From Streptomyces colonosanans (GTDB lineage Bacteria; Actinomycetota; Actinomycetes; Streptomycetales; Streptomycetaceae), in contig NZ_MLYP01000067.1 of NCBI RefSeq assembly GCF_001866645.1, forward strand, positions 1 to 61,443: a stretch of DNA of 61,443 bases, read 5' to 3'. Position 1 is the stretch's first letter. Each line of letters starts with the position of its first letter. This document shows, piece after piece, positions 1 through 8,267 of this stretch. The notes beneath the pieces were generated by a model, which was not told where the DNA came from, did no database searches, and worked only from the letters and a program-made list of their open reading frames with translations. The translations under genes were made by a program, and so were the position numbers.

Positions 1-2
1 AG

Positions 3-200
3 CCCAAGTACGTCCAGTACGAGGGCTTCCGGCCGGCACTCCCCCAAGCTCTTCGAGCAGGGGGGACCCCCAGAGCACGCTCCCCCACTCTCGGCTTCTC
101 CCCCACTCTCGACTCCGCTCGAGCGGGGGGACCCCCAGAGCGGGAGGTGCCCCCACGACGCCGCTCCTTAACGGGCAAACGTTGCCTGCCGCGGCACTAG
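3..200 (+). CDS. 3' end of an unrecognised gene, tail made of repeat sequence
   Basis: The frame is open from the window edge to a TAG at 198-200. The first dozen residues (PKYVQYEGFRPAL) look like ordinary protein, but from about position 39 the reading frame runs through a GC-rich palindromic repeat, giving a Pro/Arg/Ser-rich tail, and it contains an in-frame TTA codon at 168-170, rare in Streptomyces. The likely reading is that the original 3' end was displaced by repeat insertion, or that the true gene is in another frame. I do not recognise the family. The start lies outside the window. Confidence 0.3.
   Translation, partial: PKYVQYEGFRPALPQALRAGGTPRARSPTLGFSPTLDSARAGGPPEREVPPRRRSLTGKRCLPRH
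39..140. repeat. GC-rich palindromic repeat, two adjacent copies
   Basis: Two copies of a short element are visible: one at about 39-73 and a longer one at about 80-140. The common form is CTCCCCCA, then CTCTCG or AAGCTCT, then CTCGAGC(G/A), then GGGGGGACCCCCAG; the C-rich and G-rich arms pair into a strong hairpin. Related copies lie in cobQ (about 21806-21873) and just ahead of the ABC-F gene (about 32297-32340). It looks like a small non-coding dispersed repeat rather than a gene. Confidence 0.7.
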
Positions 201-266
201 GCCGGGAGGCCTGGGCGGCCTTCCTGCCCTACGCCGCAGACCGCCCCGTTCGCTGAGCCTCGGGCG

Positions 267-725
267 TCAAGCCGGCCGCTCCAGGCGGGCCGTCAGAACA
301 CGGGCCCGGGCCTGCTGGACGGCTCCCGCCTGGGAGGCGGCGAAGCGGAGCAGGCCCGGGGGCGTCCGCAGGTGCAGCGTGTCGGTGACGACGCTCCCGG
401 CCTCGTCGCGGTCGATGGCGAAGCGGTAGCTCATGCGGACCCGGCCGGGGCTGCGGACCTCGCCGGAGATCTCGGCGGACTGCGGGAGGCCGTCCGGGGC
501 GGCGACAAGCGTGACGTCGATGATGTTGTCGTGCCGCAGGACGCCGAGGAACCGGAAGCGCTCCACGGCCGTGTAGTGCACGGTCCCGCCGCTGCGGCGC
601 ACGTCGCGGACGGCCACGAGGAGCGGTGACAGGCCGACGTAATGCGACGGTTCGGCCAGGTGTGCGAAGACTTCCTCGGGCGGCGCGGTGATCTGGAACG
701 TGTGCTTCAGTTCGGTGGACGGCAC
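267..725 (-). CDS. SRPBCC family (START-like) protein
   Basis: This 152-residue protein begins with the typical polyketide-cyclase/START pattern: a first strand (HTFQITAPPEEVFAHLAEP) followed by a hydrophobic-core region and later strands, ending in a long C-terminal helix. The SRPBCC fold binds hydrophobic ligands in a deep cavity; the ligand cannot be told from sequence. The GTG at 723-725 was chosen because it is preceded by an AGGAGG-like ribosome site and because the fold starts immediately; the frame stays open much further upstream, but that part is antisense shadow of the neighbouring gene. It is divergent from the DUF4132 gene. Probably a soluble cytoplasmic protein. Confidence 0.85.
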   Translation of the reverse strand: MPSTELKHTFQITAPPEEVFAHLAEPSHYVGLSPLLVAVRDVRRSGGTVHYTAVERFRFLGVLRHDNIIDVTLVAAPDGLPQSAEISGEVRSPGRVRMSYRFAIDRDEAGSVVTDTLHLRTPPGLLRFAASQAGAVQQARARVLTARLERPA

Positions 726-950
726 CTCGGACCCCTCCTCGGCACGGCGCGGTGGCACGGTGATCCTCCCATCGCCGGCGCGGGCGAAACCGATCCGACC
801 CTGCACGCTGCGCAGGACGCGGCTCGCGCCCCGGACGCTGTGCGTGGGACGCCTTCGAGCCGCCGGTAGTCGGGCCCGGAGATCACATGAACAGGCGCGA
901 GCATCCTTCGACTTGATCGCGTTGTCAGTCCCCCCTGTCATCATCCCGCC

Positions 951-3443
951 ATGCTGTACGACGCCTTGGTGGCCGAATCCCGCAGGAACGACTCGCTCGA
1001 CGACGTGCGGTCCGCCGCGCTCGACCGCGTCCGCTGGCTCGTCGACCTCCTGGAACGTCAACGGATCGAGTTCCGGCGGTCCATGGGGCACGAGCACCGG
1101 CGAGACAGGGCTGTGGGTGCGGCGACCCAGGCCGAGATCGACGGGCGGCTCGCGGCCTGCGCGGACGAGGAGGGCAGGGCCGCGGTCCTGTGCCTCATGC
1201 AGGCGGCCTGCTTCGACGACACGACCTTCTGGCAGTACGACACCGAGATCGGGGCTCTGATCTCGCGGGTGCGCGGCTGGACGCCCGACGAGGTCGCGGT
1301 GATGCTGCTCCGCGCCACCGAGTACAGCATGGGCTGCTGGTTCGCCCATGCGCTGGGGTTGGTGCTGAACGCCGCCGACCAGCTCGACACCGATGGCCGC
1401 CGTGCGGTCATGCCCTGGCTGCGGCACGCACACACGGATCTCATGGACACCACTGTCGAGGCGCACCTGCGCGCGTCGCTGGCCCAGCGCCTCCGCGCGC
1501 TGCTCGCCAGCGTGGACGAGGCGCACATACCCGAGGGGCTGATCCCCGCCCACGCTCCCTGGGCCTCCCCGCTGAGTGACCGTGCGAAGACCTCGACGCC
1601 GGAACTTGCCCGCTTCGTAAGGCACTTGGCGAGCCTGTCCGGGCCGCGTCCCGCACAGAGATGGCGGCGGACGTGCCGTGAGCTCGCGAATGCGGCGTCG
1701 GCGCGGGATCTCGTGGCCGACACCCTGCGGGCGCTGGCCGAGGGCGAGGCGCTGTGCAGCAGGGAAAGCGGTGCGTACGACTGGCTCCACAGCGACGATT
1801 ACCACTACCACTACGTCGTCCACCAGAAGGACGGAGACCTGGCACGCGGTGTCGTCTGGGCGGCCGCGCTGACCGGCGGCCCGGCCGCGGTGCAGCACCT
1901 CGGCGCGCTCGCTCTGCGGACCGGCGGCCTCAGAACCGACGTGATCGAGGACGTCAAGCTCGCGGGCGCGGCGATCAACGCGCTGGCCGACACCGGCGAT
2001 CCGGCCTCTTTGGAGGCCCTGTGGCGGCTGCAGTCACGTATCAAGCACCGGGCTCTGCGCAAGCAGCTCGACACCGCGCTGGTGACGGCAGCAGGGAAGC
2101 AGGGCATCACGGCGGAGCAGCTCATAGAGCGCAGCGTGCCGGACCACGGCTTGGCGTCGGACGGTTCGCTGGAAAGGGAGTTGGGTGGACACCGGGTACG
2201 GGTGGCGATCGAGGACGCGGCGGCCGTGCGGCTCACCTTCACACGCCCTGACGGGGGAACGTCCCGCACGGCTCCGGTGGCAGTGAAGGACGGCTTCCCG
2301 GATGAGCTCCAGGAGTTGAAGGCCCTGGCCAAGGAGGTGCGGGGGACACTGTCGGGGGAGCGGGCCCGCGTCGAGGCGCTGATGTCGGCCGGGCGCGAGT
2401 GGCCGTACGACGAGTGGTGCCGCTACTACAGCGACCATCCGGTCACCGGGACTCTCGTCCGCGGCCTGATCTGGGAGTTCCAGGGCGCGGACGGCGAGTG
2501 GCGTGCGGTGGCGCCGATGGCCGAGCCGCCGGGCGAGCCCGAGCGCGTCCGGTTGTGGCATCCGATCCGGGCGTCGACGGACGACATCAGGGCGTGGCGG
2601 GAGCGGCTCGTCGTCGAGCGGCTGCGGCAGCCGTTCAAACAGGCTTTCCGGGAGATCTATCTACTCACCCCGGCGGAGGAGGAGACCGGCGTCTACTCCA
2701 ACCGGTTCGCCGCCCACATCGTCCACTACCGGCAGCTCTACGCGCTGTTCAAGGAGCGTGGCTGGCAGGCCAACTTCCTCGGCCGGTACGACGGCGGCCA
2801 CTACGGGCAGGCGCGGGCCGAGTTCGGCGACGGCGAGTGGCGGGCCTGCTTCCACCACGAGCCCGCCGCGGACGACGACGGCGGCTACGTGCCCGAGCAC
2901 GCCGCGACGGACCAGGTCCGCTTCGAGCGGCGGGACGGCCGGCGCCGGCGGGAGGTTCCGCTGGCGGAGGTGCCCCCGCTGGTGTTCAGCGAGGCGATGC
3001 GGGACGTCGATCTGTTCGTGGGCGTGACCTCGATCGCCGCCGATCCCGAATGGACCGACCGGGGCGAGGACCGCTACGCCGGGTACTGGCGGACGGCCAC
3101 GTTCGGTGCGCTGACGGCGAGCGCCGAGGTTCGCCGCGAGGCGCTGGAAGGGATCCTGCCGCGCCTGAAGATCGCCGACCGGTGCTCGCTCGACGGCCGC
3201 TTCCTGATCGTCCGAGGCGATCTGCGCACCTACAAGATCCATCTGGGCTCGGCCAACATCCTGATGGCACCGGACGACGCCTACCTGTGCATCGTTGCGG
3301 CACGCGGCAAGGGCGGCGGCAAGGTGTTCCTGCCGTTCGAGGACGAACGGCTCTCCCTGATCCTCAGCAAGGTGTTCCTGCTCGCCGCCGACACGAAGAT
3401 CACCGACAAGACGATTCTCCGACAGATCAAGAGGGGGGCCTGA
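951..3443 (+). CDS. DUF4132 domain-containing protein, first paralogue
   Basis: An 830-residue protein. The N-terminal half is helical and repeat-like; the C-terminal half carries the DUF4132 hallmark around residues 560-600 (FREIYLLTPAEEETGVYSN followed by RFAAHIVHY) and the closing block LDGRFLIVRGDLRTYKIHLG. DUF4132 is also found in E. coli MolR/YehI; its biochemical role is not established. Upstream there is no purine-rich ribosome site, and a CATCAT hexamer ends six bases before the ATG, so the transcript may be leaderless. The stop overlaps the start of the next DUF4132 gene (TGATG), so the pair is translationally coupled. The last ~330 bases are nearly identical in DNA to the end of the neighbour. 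DUF4132 genes often sit near MoxR-type AAA and vWA genes in other genomes; none is adjacent here. Confidence 0.9.
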   Translation: MLYDALVAESRRNDSLDDVRSAALDRVRWLVDLLERQRIEFRRSMGHEHRRDRAVGAATQAEIDGRLAACADEEGRAAVLCLMQAACFDDTTFWQYDTEIGALISRVRGWTPDEVAVMLLRATEYSMGCWFAHALGLVLNAADQLDTDGRRAVMPWLRHAHTDLMDTTVEAHLRASLAQRLRALLASVDEAHIPEGLIPAHAPWASPLSDRAKTSTPELARFVRHLASLSGPRPAQRWRRTCRELANAASARDLVADTLRALAEGEALCSRESGAYDWLHSDDYHYHYVVHQKDGDLARGVVWAAALTGGPAAVQHLGALALRTGGLRTDVIEDVKLAGAAINALADTGDPASLEALWRLQSRIKHRALRKQLDTALVTAAGKQGITAEQLIERSVPDHGLASDGSLERELGGHRVRVAIEDAAAVRLTFTRPDGGTSRTAPVAVKDGFPDELQELKALAKEVRGTLSGERARVEALMSAGREWPYDEWCRYYSDHPVTGTLVRGLIWEFQGADGEWRAVAPMAEPPGEPERVRLWHPIRASTDDIRAWRERLVVERLRQPFKQAFREIYLLTPAEEETGVYSNRFAAHIVHYRQLYALFKERGWQANFLGRYDGGHYGQARAEFGDGEWRACFHHEPAADDDGGYVPEHAATDQVRFERRDGRRRREVPLAEVPPLVFSEAMRDVDLFVGVTSIAADPEWTDRGEDRYAGYWRTATFGALTASAEVRREALEGILPRLKIADRCSLDGRFLIVRGDLRTYKIHLGSANILMAPDDAYLCIVAARGKGGGKVFLPFEDERLSLILSKVFLLAADTKITDKTILRQIKRGA

Positions 3444-5791
3444 TGGGCCTTGTAGCCCGGCTGATGCGCGCGCTGACCGACCCGGACTTCACACCTGAGG
3501 ACGAGGACAGGCACCCCGATCTGTCGCAGGTCTCCGACGAGGAACTCGGCAGCCTGCTCGCGACGGCCTACCGGGTGGACGGCTCGGCCACGCACGCGAC
3601 GAGGTTGGTCCGCTACGCGCTCGAAAAAGCGGCTGCAGATCGACAGCCGCGTTATACGCCCGACGCGTGCCGCCGGATGTTCGAGGCGCTCGCCGAAAGG
3701 TGCGAGAAGCACGGCTGGGCGGACCTCACCCGGGGCCTGGACGCGCTGGAGCGCTGTACGGGGCCGCTGCCCGACGTGTCCGAACCGGCTTGTGTCCTGG
3801 TCGGGTTGTGGCTGGAGAAGGAGCCCGTGCGTCAGCCGTACGCGCTTCTTGCGGTCGCGGGGCTCGCCGGCGACGAGACGCTGCGCGCGGCCGTGGAGCA
3901 CCTCGCCCGTGATGTGGGCCCCATCGTCGCGGAGGAGATGGCGGTCATCGCCGGTCTCACTCCTGCCGAACGGGCGCTGCTGTCCGAGATCAACCGGGAC
4001 CACGGGTTCGTCGACGCGCCGCTCGCGCACGTGTGGCGCAGGGCCGCCGACAGCCCCGCCTACGTGGCGTTCGCCCGCCGCGCGCTGGAAGCGGCGGCCG
4101 ATCGCACCGACGCGATCCGGACCGGCGAGATCCCCTACCGGGCGGACAAGGCGTTCACGGACCGGGAGATCACTTCGCTCGGACAGGCCCTGCGGGTGGC
4201 TCTGCTGCGTGACGAGCCCTGGCTGCCGGAGCTGCTCGAGCGGCTGCTGCCCGGCGTCGCCCTCGCCCCGACAGCGGCGAAGACGCTTCCGTCGCAGGCC
4301 CTGCTGTACGAAGTGGTGCGCGCCGCACAGGACTTCCCGACGCCCGAGCTGGTGACCGCGATCCGTACCGTGCGCCGGACCGTCCGGCACGCCGGGGTGC
4401 CCAAGCAACTCGACAAGATGATCAAGAAGGTCGACGCGGCCCTGGCCGAGCGCACCGACGTGGCACTGCGACTGCCGAGGCTGGGGTTCGACACCGCGTC
4501 CATCAGCGGCTCCGTCGCGGGCGGCGTCCTGCGCCGGACGGTCGGCGACTACCAGGCCGTCGTCCTGGTCGCCGAGACCGCCACGCTGACCTGGGAGAAG
4601 GACGGTCGCCCGCTGCGCAGCGTCCCGGCGCCGGTCCGCCGCGACCACGCCGCCCTGGTCAAGGAGCTGCGCGACCTGGTGAAGCGGGTGAATGCCCAAC
4701 TTGTCACCCTCGTACGCGCGTTGGAAGGCGGATTCACCGTCGATGCCGTCCACCCCTACGGCTGGTGGCGCACCGAGCTGGCCGGGCACCCCCTCGCCCG
4801 GACCCTCGTACGCCGGCTGATCTGGGAGGTCGAGGTCGCACCCGACGAATGGCGGTCCGTACTGCCCGAGACGGACGAGCACCTTCCCGACGCACCCCAC
4901 GACGCCTCCGTACGGCTCTGGCACCCGCTCCGCTCCGAGCCTCACGCCGTGCGGGCCTGGCGGGATCTGCTCACCGAGCGGTGCATACGGCAGCCCTTCA
5001 AGCAGGCTTTTCGCGAGATCTACCTCCTCACCCCGGCCGAGGAGCAGACCCGCGTCTACTCCAACCGCTTCGCCGCGCACCTCGTCCACTACCTCAAGAT
5101 GTTCGCCCTGTTCCGGGCCCGGGGGTGGGGGAGCGACCGGCTCGGCCCCTGGGACTGCGGGGACGACGGCCGGGCCGAGCGCACCCTCGCGGCGGGCGAG
5201 TGGCGGGTCCGCTTCTTCCACAGCTGGGCCGACTGGGCGGGCGACGACGAACTGGCCTCGACCGATCAGGTGCGCTTCGACCGCCGGGTGGGGAGCGCCT
5301 GGCGCGAGGCACCGCTCGCCGACGTTCCCCCGCTGGTGTTCAGCGAGGCGATGCGCGACGTGGACCTCTTCGTGGGCGTGAGCTCGATCGCCGCCGATCC
5401 CGACTGGACCGACGGCGGCCCCCGGCGCACCTACTGGGAGCGGGCCTCCTTCGCCGAGCTGACGGCGAGCGCCGAGGTTCGCCGCGAGGCGCTGGAAGGG
5501 ATCCTGCCGCGCCTGAAGATCGCCGACCGGTGCTCGCTCGACGGCCGCTTCCTGATCGTCCGAGGGGACCTGGGCACGTACAAGATCCATCTGGGCTCGG
5601 CCAACATCCTGATGGCACCGGACGACGCCTACCTGTGCATCGTTCCGGCACGGCGCGCGGGGGACGGCAAGGTGTTCCTGCCCTTCGAGGACGAACGGCT
5701 CTCCCTGATCCTCAGCAAGGCGTTCCTGCTCGCCGCCGACACGAAGATCACCGACGAATCCATCCTCATGCAGATCAAGCGAGGTGCCTGA
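3443..5791 (+). CDS. DUF4132 domain-containing protein, second paralogue
   Basis: A 782-residue paralogue of the upstream gene. It begins at an ATG that overlaps the previous stop by one base (TGATG). The N-terminal ~400 residues are helical and diverged from the neighbour; the C-terminal ~350 residues align throughout (FREIYLLTPAEEQTRVYSN, then RFAAHLVHYLKMFALFRARG, and LDGRFLIVRGDLGTYKIHLG). The stop again overlaps the next start (TGATG), coupling it to the 130-residue Gly-Gly protein. Function unknown; two different DUF4132 proteins made in a fixed ratio suggests a heteromeric complex, which is inference. Confidence 0.9.
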   Translation: MGLVARLMRALTDPDFTPEDEDRHPDLSQVSDEELGSLLATAYRVDGSATHATRLVRYALEKAAADRQPRYTPDACRRMFEALAERCEKHGWADLTRGLDALERCTGPLPDVSEPACVLVGLWLEKEPVRQPYALLAVAGLAGDETLRAAVEHLARDVGPIVAEEMAVIAGLTPAERALLSEINRDHGFVDAPLAHVWRRAADSPAYVAFARRALEAAADRTDAIRTGEIPYRADKAFTDREITSLGQALRVALLRDEPWLPELLERLLPGVALAPTAAKTLPSQALLYEVVRAAQDFPTPELVTAIRTVRRTVRHAGVPKQLDKMIKKVDAALAERTDVALRLPRLGFDTASISGSVAGGVLRRTVGDYQAVVLVAETATLTWEKDGRPLRSVPAPVRRDHAALVKELRDLVKRVNAQLVTLVRALEGGFTVDAVHPYGWWRTELAGHPLARTLVRRLIWEVEVAPDEWRSVLPETDEHLPDAPHDASVRLWHPLRSEPHAVRAWRDLLTERCIRQPFKQAFREIYLLTPAEEQTRVYSNRFAAHLVHYLKMFALFRARGWGSDRLGPWDCGDDGRAERTLAAGEWRVRFFHSWADWAGDDELASTDQVRFDRRVGSAWREAPLADVPPLVFSEAMRDVDLFVGVSSIAADPDWTDGGPRRTYWERASFAELTASAEVRREALEGILPRLKIADRCSLDGRFLIVRGDLGTYKIHLGSANILMAPDDAYLCIVPARRAGDGKVFLPFEDERLSLILSKAFLLAADTKITDESILMQIKRGA

Positions 5792-6183
5792 TGGCCACCG
5801 TGACGTTCCGGGACGAGACCGCGACGGGCAAGGCGGTCGCTGAGTGGGAAGTCGCCGGGCTGCCGGAACGGATGACCGTACGGGAGCTGCTCAGGCTCCG
5901 GGTCCGCGAGGAGGTCGCTCGGCACAACGCCCGCCCGAGCAACCACTTCAACGGCCTCGTCCGCCCCGACGACGCCGAGACGGAGCTGAACGGCTACCGT
6001 CTCCGCGAGCCCCGCCGCATCGACTGGGAGCGCCAGGCCGAGATCGCCGAGCGCGCCTTCCTGGCCAACGGGTTCTTCATACTGGCCGGTGATCGTCAGG
6101 TCGAGGACCTCGACGACGTCGTGGATATCACCATCGATCCCGACGTGGTCTTCATCAAGCTCGTCGCGCTCGTCGGCGGCTGA
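5791..6183 (+). CDS. 130-residue protein ending in Gly-Gly, candidate ubiquitin-like beta-grasp protein
   Basis: The ATG overlaps the stop of the second DUF4132 gene, so this is the third coupled member of the operon. The predicted pattern is strand 3-8 (TVTFRD), strand 15-22 (AVAEWEVA), helix 29-45 (TVRELLRLRVREEVARH), a ~45-residue insert containing a second helix (79-92), then strands 95-104 (FFILAGDRQV), a short connector with LDD at 107-109, and a last strand 119-128 (VVFIKLVALV) followed directly by Gly129-Gly130 and the stop. That order, the late 'GDRQV..LDD....D.V.FI..V.LVGG' run and the terminal Gly-Gly resemble ThiS/MoaD/ubiquitin-like proteins. I do not recognise a named family. 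No E1-like ThiF/MoeB, E2 or JAB protease gene is adjacent. The fold is inferred from pattern only. Confidence 0.85.
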   Translation: MATVTFRDETATGKAVAEWEVAGLPERMTVRELLRLRVREEVARHNARPSNHFNGLVRPDDAETELNGYRLREPRRIDWERQAEIAERAFLANGFFILAGDRQVEDLDDVVDITIDPDVVFIKLVALVGG

Positions 6184-6218
6184 GAGACCGGCCCCTGCCA
6201 TGGCTGACGAGCCGTCGG

Positions 6219-6254
6219 CCGTCCGCAGCAGATCACATGATCCGCTGCGGACGG
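6219..6254. terminator. Hairpin between the convergent Gly-Gly protein gene and cobC
   Basis: CCGTCCGCAGC (6219-6229) pairs perfectly with GCTGCGGACGG (6244-6254), and the interior also contains GATC...GATC. The position between two convergent stops fits a bidirectional intrinsic terminator without a clear U tract, as is common in high-GC actinobacteria. Confidence 0.6.
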
Positions 6255-6283
6255 CGACCGACTGTCGAGTCCTGCCGAGGGCC

Positions 6284-7357
6284 TCACCTGCCCGCCAGCG
6301 TTGCCGCCCGGTCCAGCGCCTGCAGGAACCGATTCACCGTCGCCCGGTCGCGTACCGCCAGCCGCAGCCACTCCTCGTCCAGGCCCGGGAACGTGTCTCC
6401 GCGGCGTACCGCGAAGCCGAGGTCCCTCAGGTGGCGGCGGACCGTCGCGGCCCGCGGCAGGCGGACGAGGACGAACGGGCCCTCCGCGGGCTCGGCCACA
6501 TACAGCCCGTCCGCCTCGAACTCCCGCAGCCCGGCGACCAGATACGCCCGGTCCACCGCCCCCCGGCGTGCCACGTGTGCGGCCTCTGCCAGTGCCCGGG
6601 GCGACACGCACGCCTCCGCTGCCGCGAGCGCGGGCGTGGACACCGGCCACAGGGGCTGCGCCCGCACCAGAAGAGAGATCGTTTCCGGGGCGGCCAGGAC
6701 ATAGCCGATCCGCAGGCCCGCCAGCCCCCATGTCTTCGTCAGGCTGCGCAGGACCACCAGGCCAGGCACGTCCGTCCGGTCCGCCAGTGTCTCCCGTTCT
6801 CCCGGCACCGCGTCCATGAACGCCTCGTCGACCACCAACGTTCGCCCTGGACGGGCCAGTTCGGCGATCGTGGACGCCGGGTGCAGTACCGATGTCGGGT
6901 TCGTCGGGTTCCCGATCACCACCAGGTCCGCGTCGTCCGGGACCAGCGCCGGATCCAGGCGGAAGCCGTCCGACGGCCGCAGCAGCACCCGGTCGACCAT
7001 GTGCCCCGCATCCCGCAGCGCCGCCTCCGGCTCCGTGAACTGCGGGTGCACCACGACCGGTCGCCGTACCTTCAGCGCGCGGGCGAGCAGAACGAACGCT
7101 TCCGCCGCGCCCGCCGTCAGCAGCACCCGCTCGGGTGGCAACCCGTGCCGCGCCGCCACCGCCGCCCGAGCCGCACGCCCGTCGGGGTATGCCGCGAGCC
7201 CGCCGAGCGACCCGGCGATCACCTCGCGCAGCCACACCGGGGGCGTGTCCGTACGCACGTTCACCGCGAGGTCCGTCAGCGCCGCGCCGTCGTCACGGAC
7301 CTCGGCGTCCCCGTGGTGCCGCAGGTCGTGACCGCCGCCCTCCGCCTCAGTGCGCAT
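6284..7357 (-). CDS. cobC: CobC-like PLP-dependent aminotransferase/decarboxylase
   Basis: A 357-residue fold-type I PLP enzyme of the histidinol-phosphate aminotransferase group. The run VLRSLTKTWGLAGLRIGYVLA contains the PLP lysine, GNPTNPTS lies earlier, and the terminal domain (RHLRDLGFAVRRGDTFPGL) is of HisC/CobD type. In cobalamin operons such proteins are taken to be L-threonine-phosphate decarboxylases that supply (R)-1-amino-2-propanol phosphate for CbiB; the actinobacterial group (Rv2231c-like) is assigned by homology and context. It is the last gene of the operon and its start overlaps the end of cbiX by 11 bases. A HisC-type transaminase activity cannot be excluded by sequence alone. 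Confidence 0.85.
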   Translation of the reverse strand: MRTEAEGGGHDLRHHGDAEVRDDGAALTDLAVNVRTDTPPVWLREVIAGSLGGLAAYPDGRAARAAVAARHGLPPERVLLTAGAAEAFVLLARALKVRRPVVVHPQFTEPEAALRDAGHMVDRVLLRPSDGFRLDPALVPDDADLVVIGNPTNPTSVLHPASTIAELARPGRTLVVDEAFMDAVPGERETLADRTDVPGLVVLRSLTKTWGLAGLRIGYVLAAPETISLLVRAQPLWPVSTPALAAAEACVSPRALAEAAHVARRGAVDRAYLVAGLREFEADGLYVAEPAEGPFVLVRLPRAATVRRHLRDLGFAVRRGDTFPGLDEEWLRLAVRDRATVNRFLQALDRAATLAGR

Positions 7358-8267
7358 GGGAGTGTGCGTGCCCCCCGTGGTGGTGTCCGTGACCGTGGTG
7401 GTGGCCGTCGTCGTCCGGGTGGAAGTGCGGCTGCTGCGGCAGGCCCACCTTCTCCTCGAAGCCGGGCAGCGCGATCCGGTACACGCACGTGTCGCAGTTC
7501 ATCCGCAGATCGCCCTGCACGGCCTCCTCGTACCGTTCCCTCACCAGGTCGAGCAGCTCCGGTTCCGGCCCGATGACGTCCGCCGAGCGCACCCCGATGT
7601 CCGGGTGCGCCGCCGCCCAGTCCTCGGTCTGCCGCCGCACCCGGTCCGGCAGGACGCCCGTGAACAGGAAGTACGGCAGGACGACGATCCGTTTCGCGCC
7701 CAGCTTCGCGCACCGGTCCAGGCCGCTCGGCACGTCCGGCGCCGCCAGCGAGACGAACGCCGTCTCCACTCCCGCGTACCCGCGCCCCTCCCACAGCAGT
7801 CGTGCCGCCTTGTGCACCTCCGCGTTCGCGTCGGGGTCGGTGGAGCCACGGCCCACCAGCAGCACGGTCACATCGGAGCGGTCCCAGGAGGGATCCATCG
7901 CGTCGTCCAGCCGCCGCTCCAGGACCGACAGCAGCGCCGGATGCGGGCCCAGCGGGCGCCCGTACGTGTACGAGATCCCGGGGTGCCGCTCCTTCTCCCG
8001 GGCCAGCGCCGCCGGGATGTCTCCCTTGGCGTGCCCGGCGGACACCAGCATCAGCGGTACGGCGGCGAACCGGCGCACTCCGCGCTCCACCAGTTCGGCC
8101 ACCGCGTCGCCCAGCGGCGGCGGCGACAGCTCGATGAAGCCGCCCGCGACGGGCAGTTCGGGATGGCGGCGCCCCAGTTCCCGTACGAAGGCGCGGAACG
8201 CCTCGGCTCCGGCCTCGTCCCGGGTGCCATGACCGGCGATGAGCAGGGCGGGTGGCGGGGTGGTCAC
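7347..8267 (-). CDS. cbiX: Sirohydrochlorin chelatase CbiX with His-rich tail
   Basis: A 306-residue long-form CbiX with two chelatase halves. The N-terminal half has the HGTRDE active-site motif (residues ~10-15) and the SAGHAKGD motif; the second half runs from ~140. After it come MNCDTC, matching the MxCxxC iron-sulphur motif described for Bacillus megaterium CbiX, and a C-terminal tail extremely rich in His (GHGHHHGGHAHSHAH) that probably binds metal. CbiX inserts cobalt (or iron/nickel in relatives) into sirohydrochlorin. The GTG start has an AAGGAG site and overlaps the cobH stop (GTGA). Its coexistence with the late cobaltochelatase CobN in one operon is notable: it may serve metal delivery, siroheme, or an early-insertion route. 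Confidence 0.93.
   Translation of the reverse strand: MTTPPPALLIAGHGTRDEAGAEAFRAFVRELGRRHPELPVAGGFIELSPPPLGDAVAELVERGVRRFAAVPLMLVSAGHAKGDIPAALAREKERHPGISYTYGRPLGPHPALLSVLERRLDDAMDPSWDRSDVTVLLVGRGSTDPDANAEVHKAARLLWEGRGYAGVETAFVSLAAPDVPSGLDRCAKLGAKRIVVLPYFLFTGVLPDRVRRQTEDWAAAHPDIGVRSADVIGPEPELLDLVRERYEEAVQGDLRMNCDTCVYRIALPGFEEKVGLPQQPHFHPDDDGHHHGHGHHHGGHAHSHAH

Noticed and set aside
726..1898. Long N-terminal extension of the SRPBCC gene
   Set aside because: The open frame continues but is antisense to the DUF4132 gene. The ribosome site and the family start support the GTG at 725.
3281..5590. Antisense open frame of 769 codons opposite the second DUF4132 gene
   Set aside because: It is a mirror frame caused by high GC at third codon positions. 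Its sequence has no family features, and the opposite strand holds a coherent DUF4132 protein.
951..6183. Complete MoxR/vWA/DUF4132 conflict-type system
   Set aside because: No MoxR ATPase or vWA gene neighbours the DUF4132 genes. The AAA-vWA fusion at 15374-17362 belongs to the cobalamin operon.
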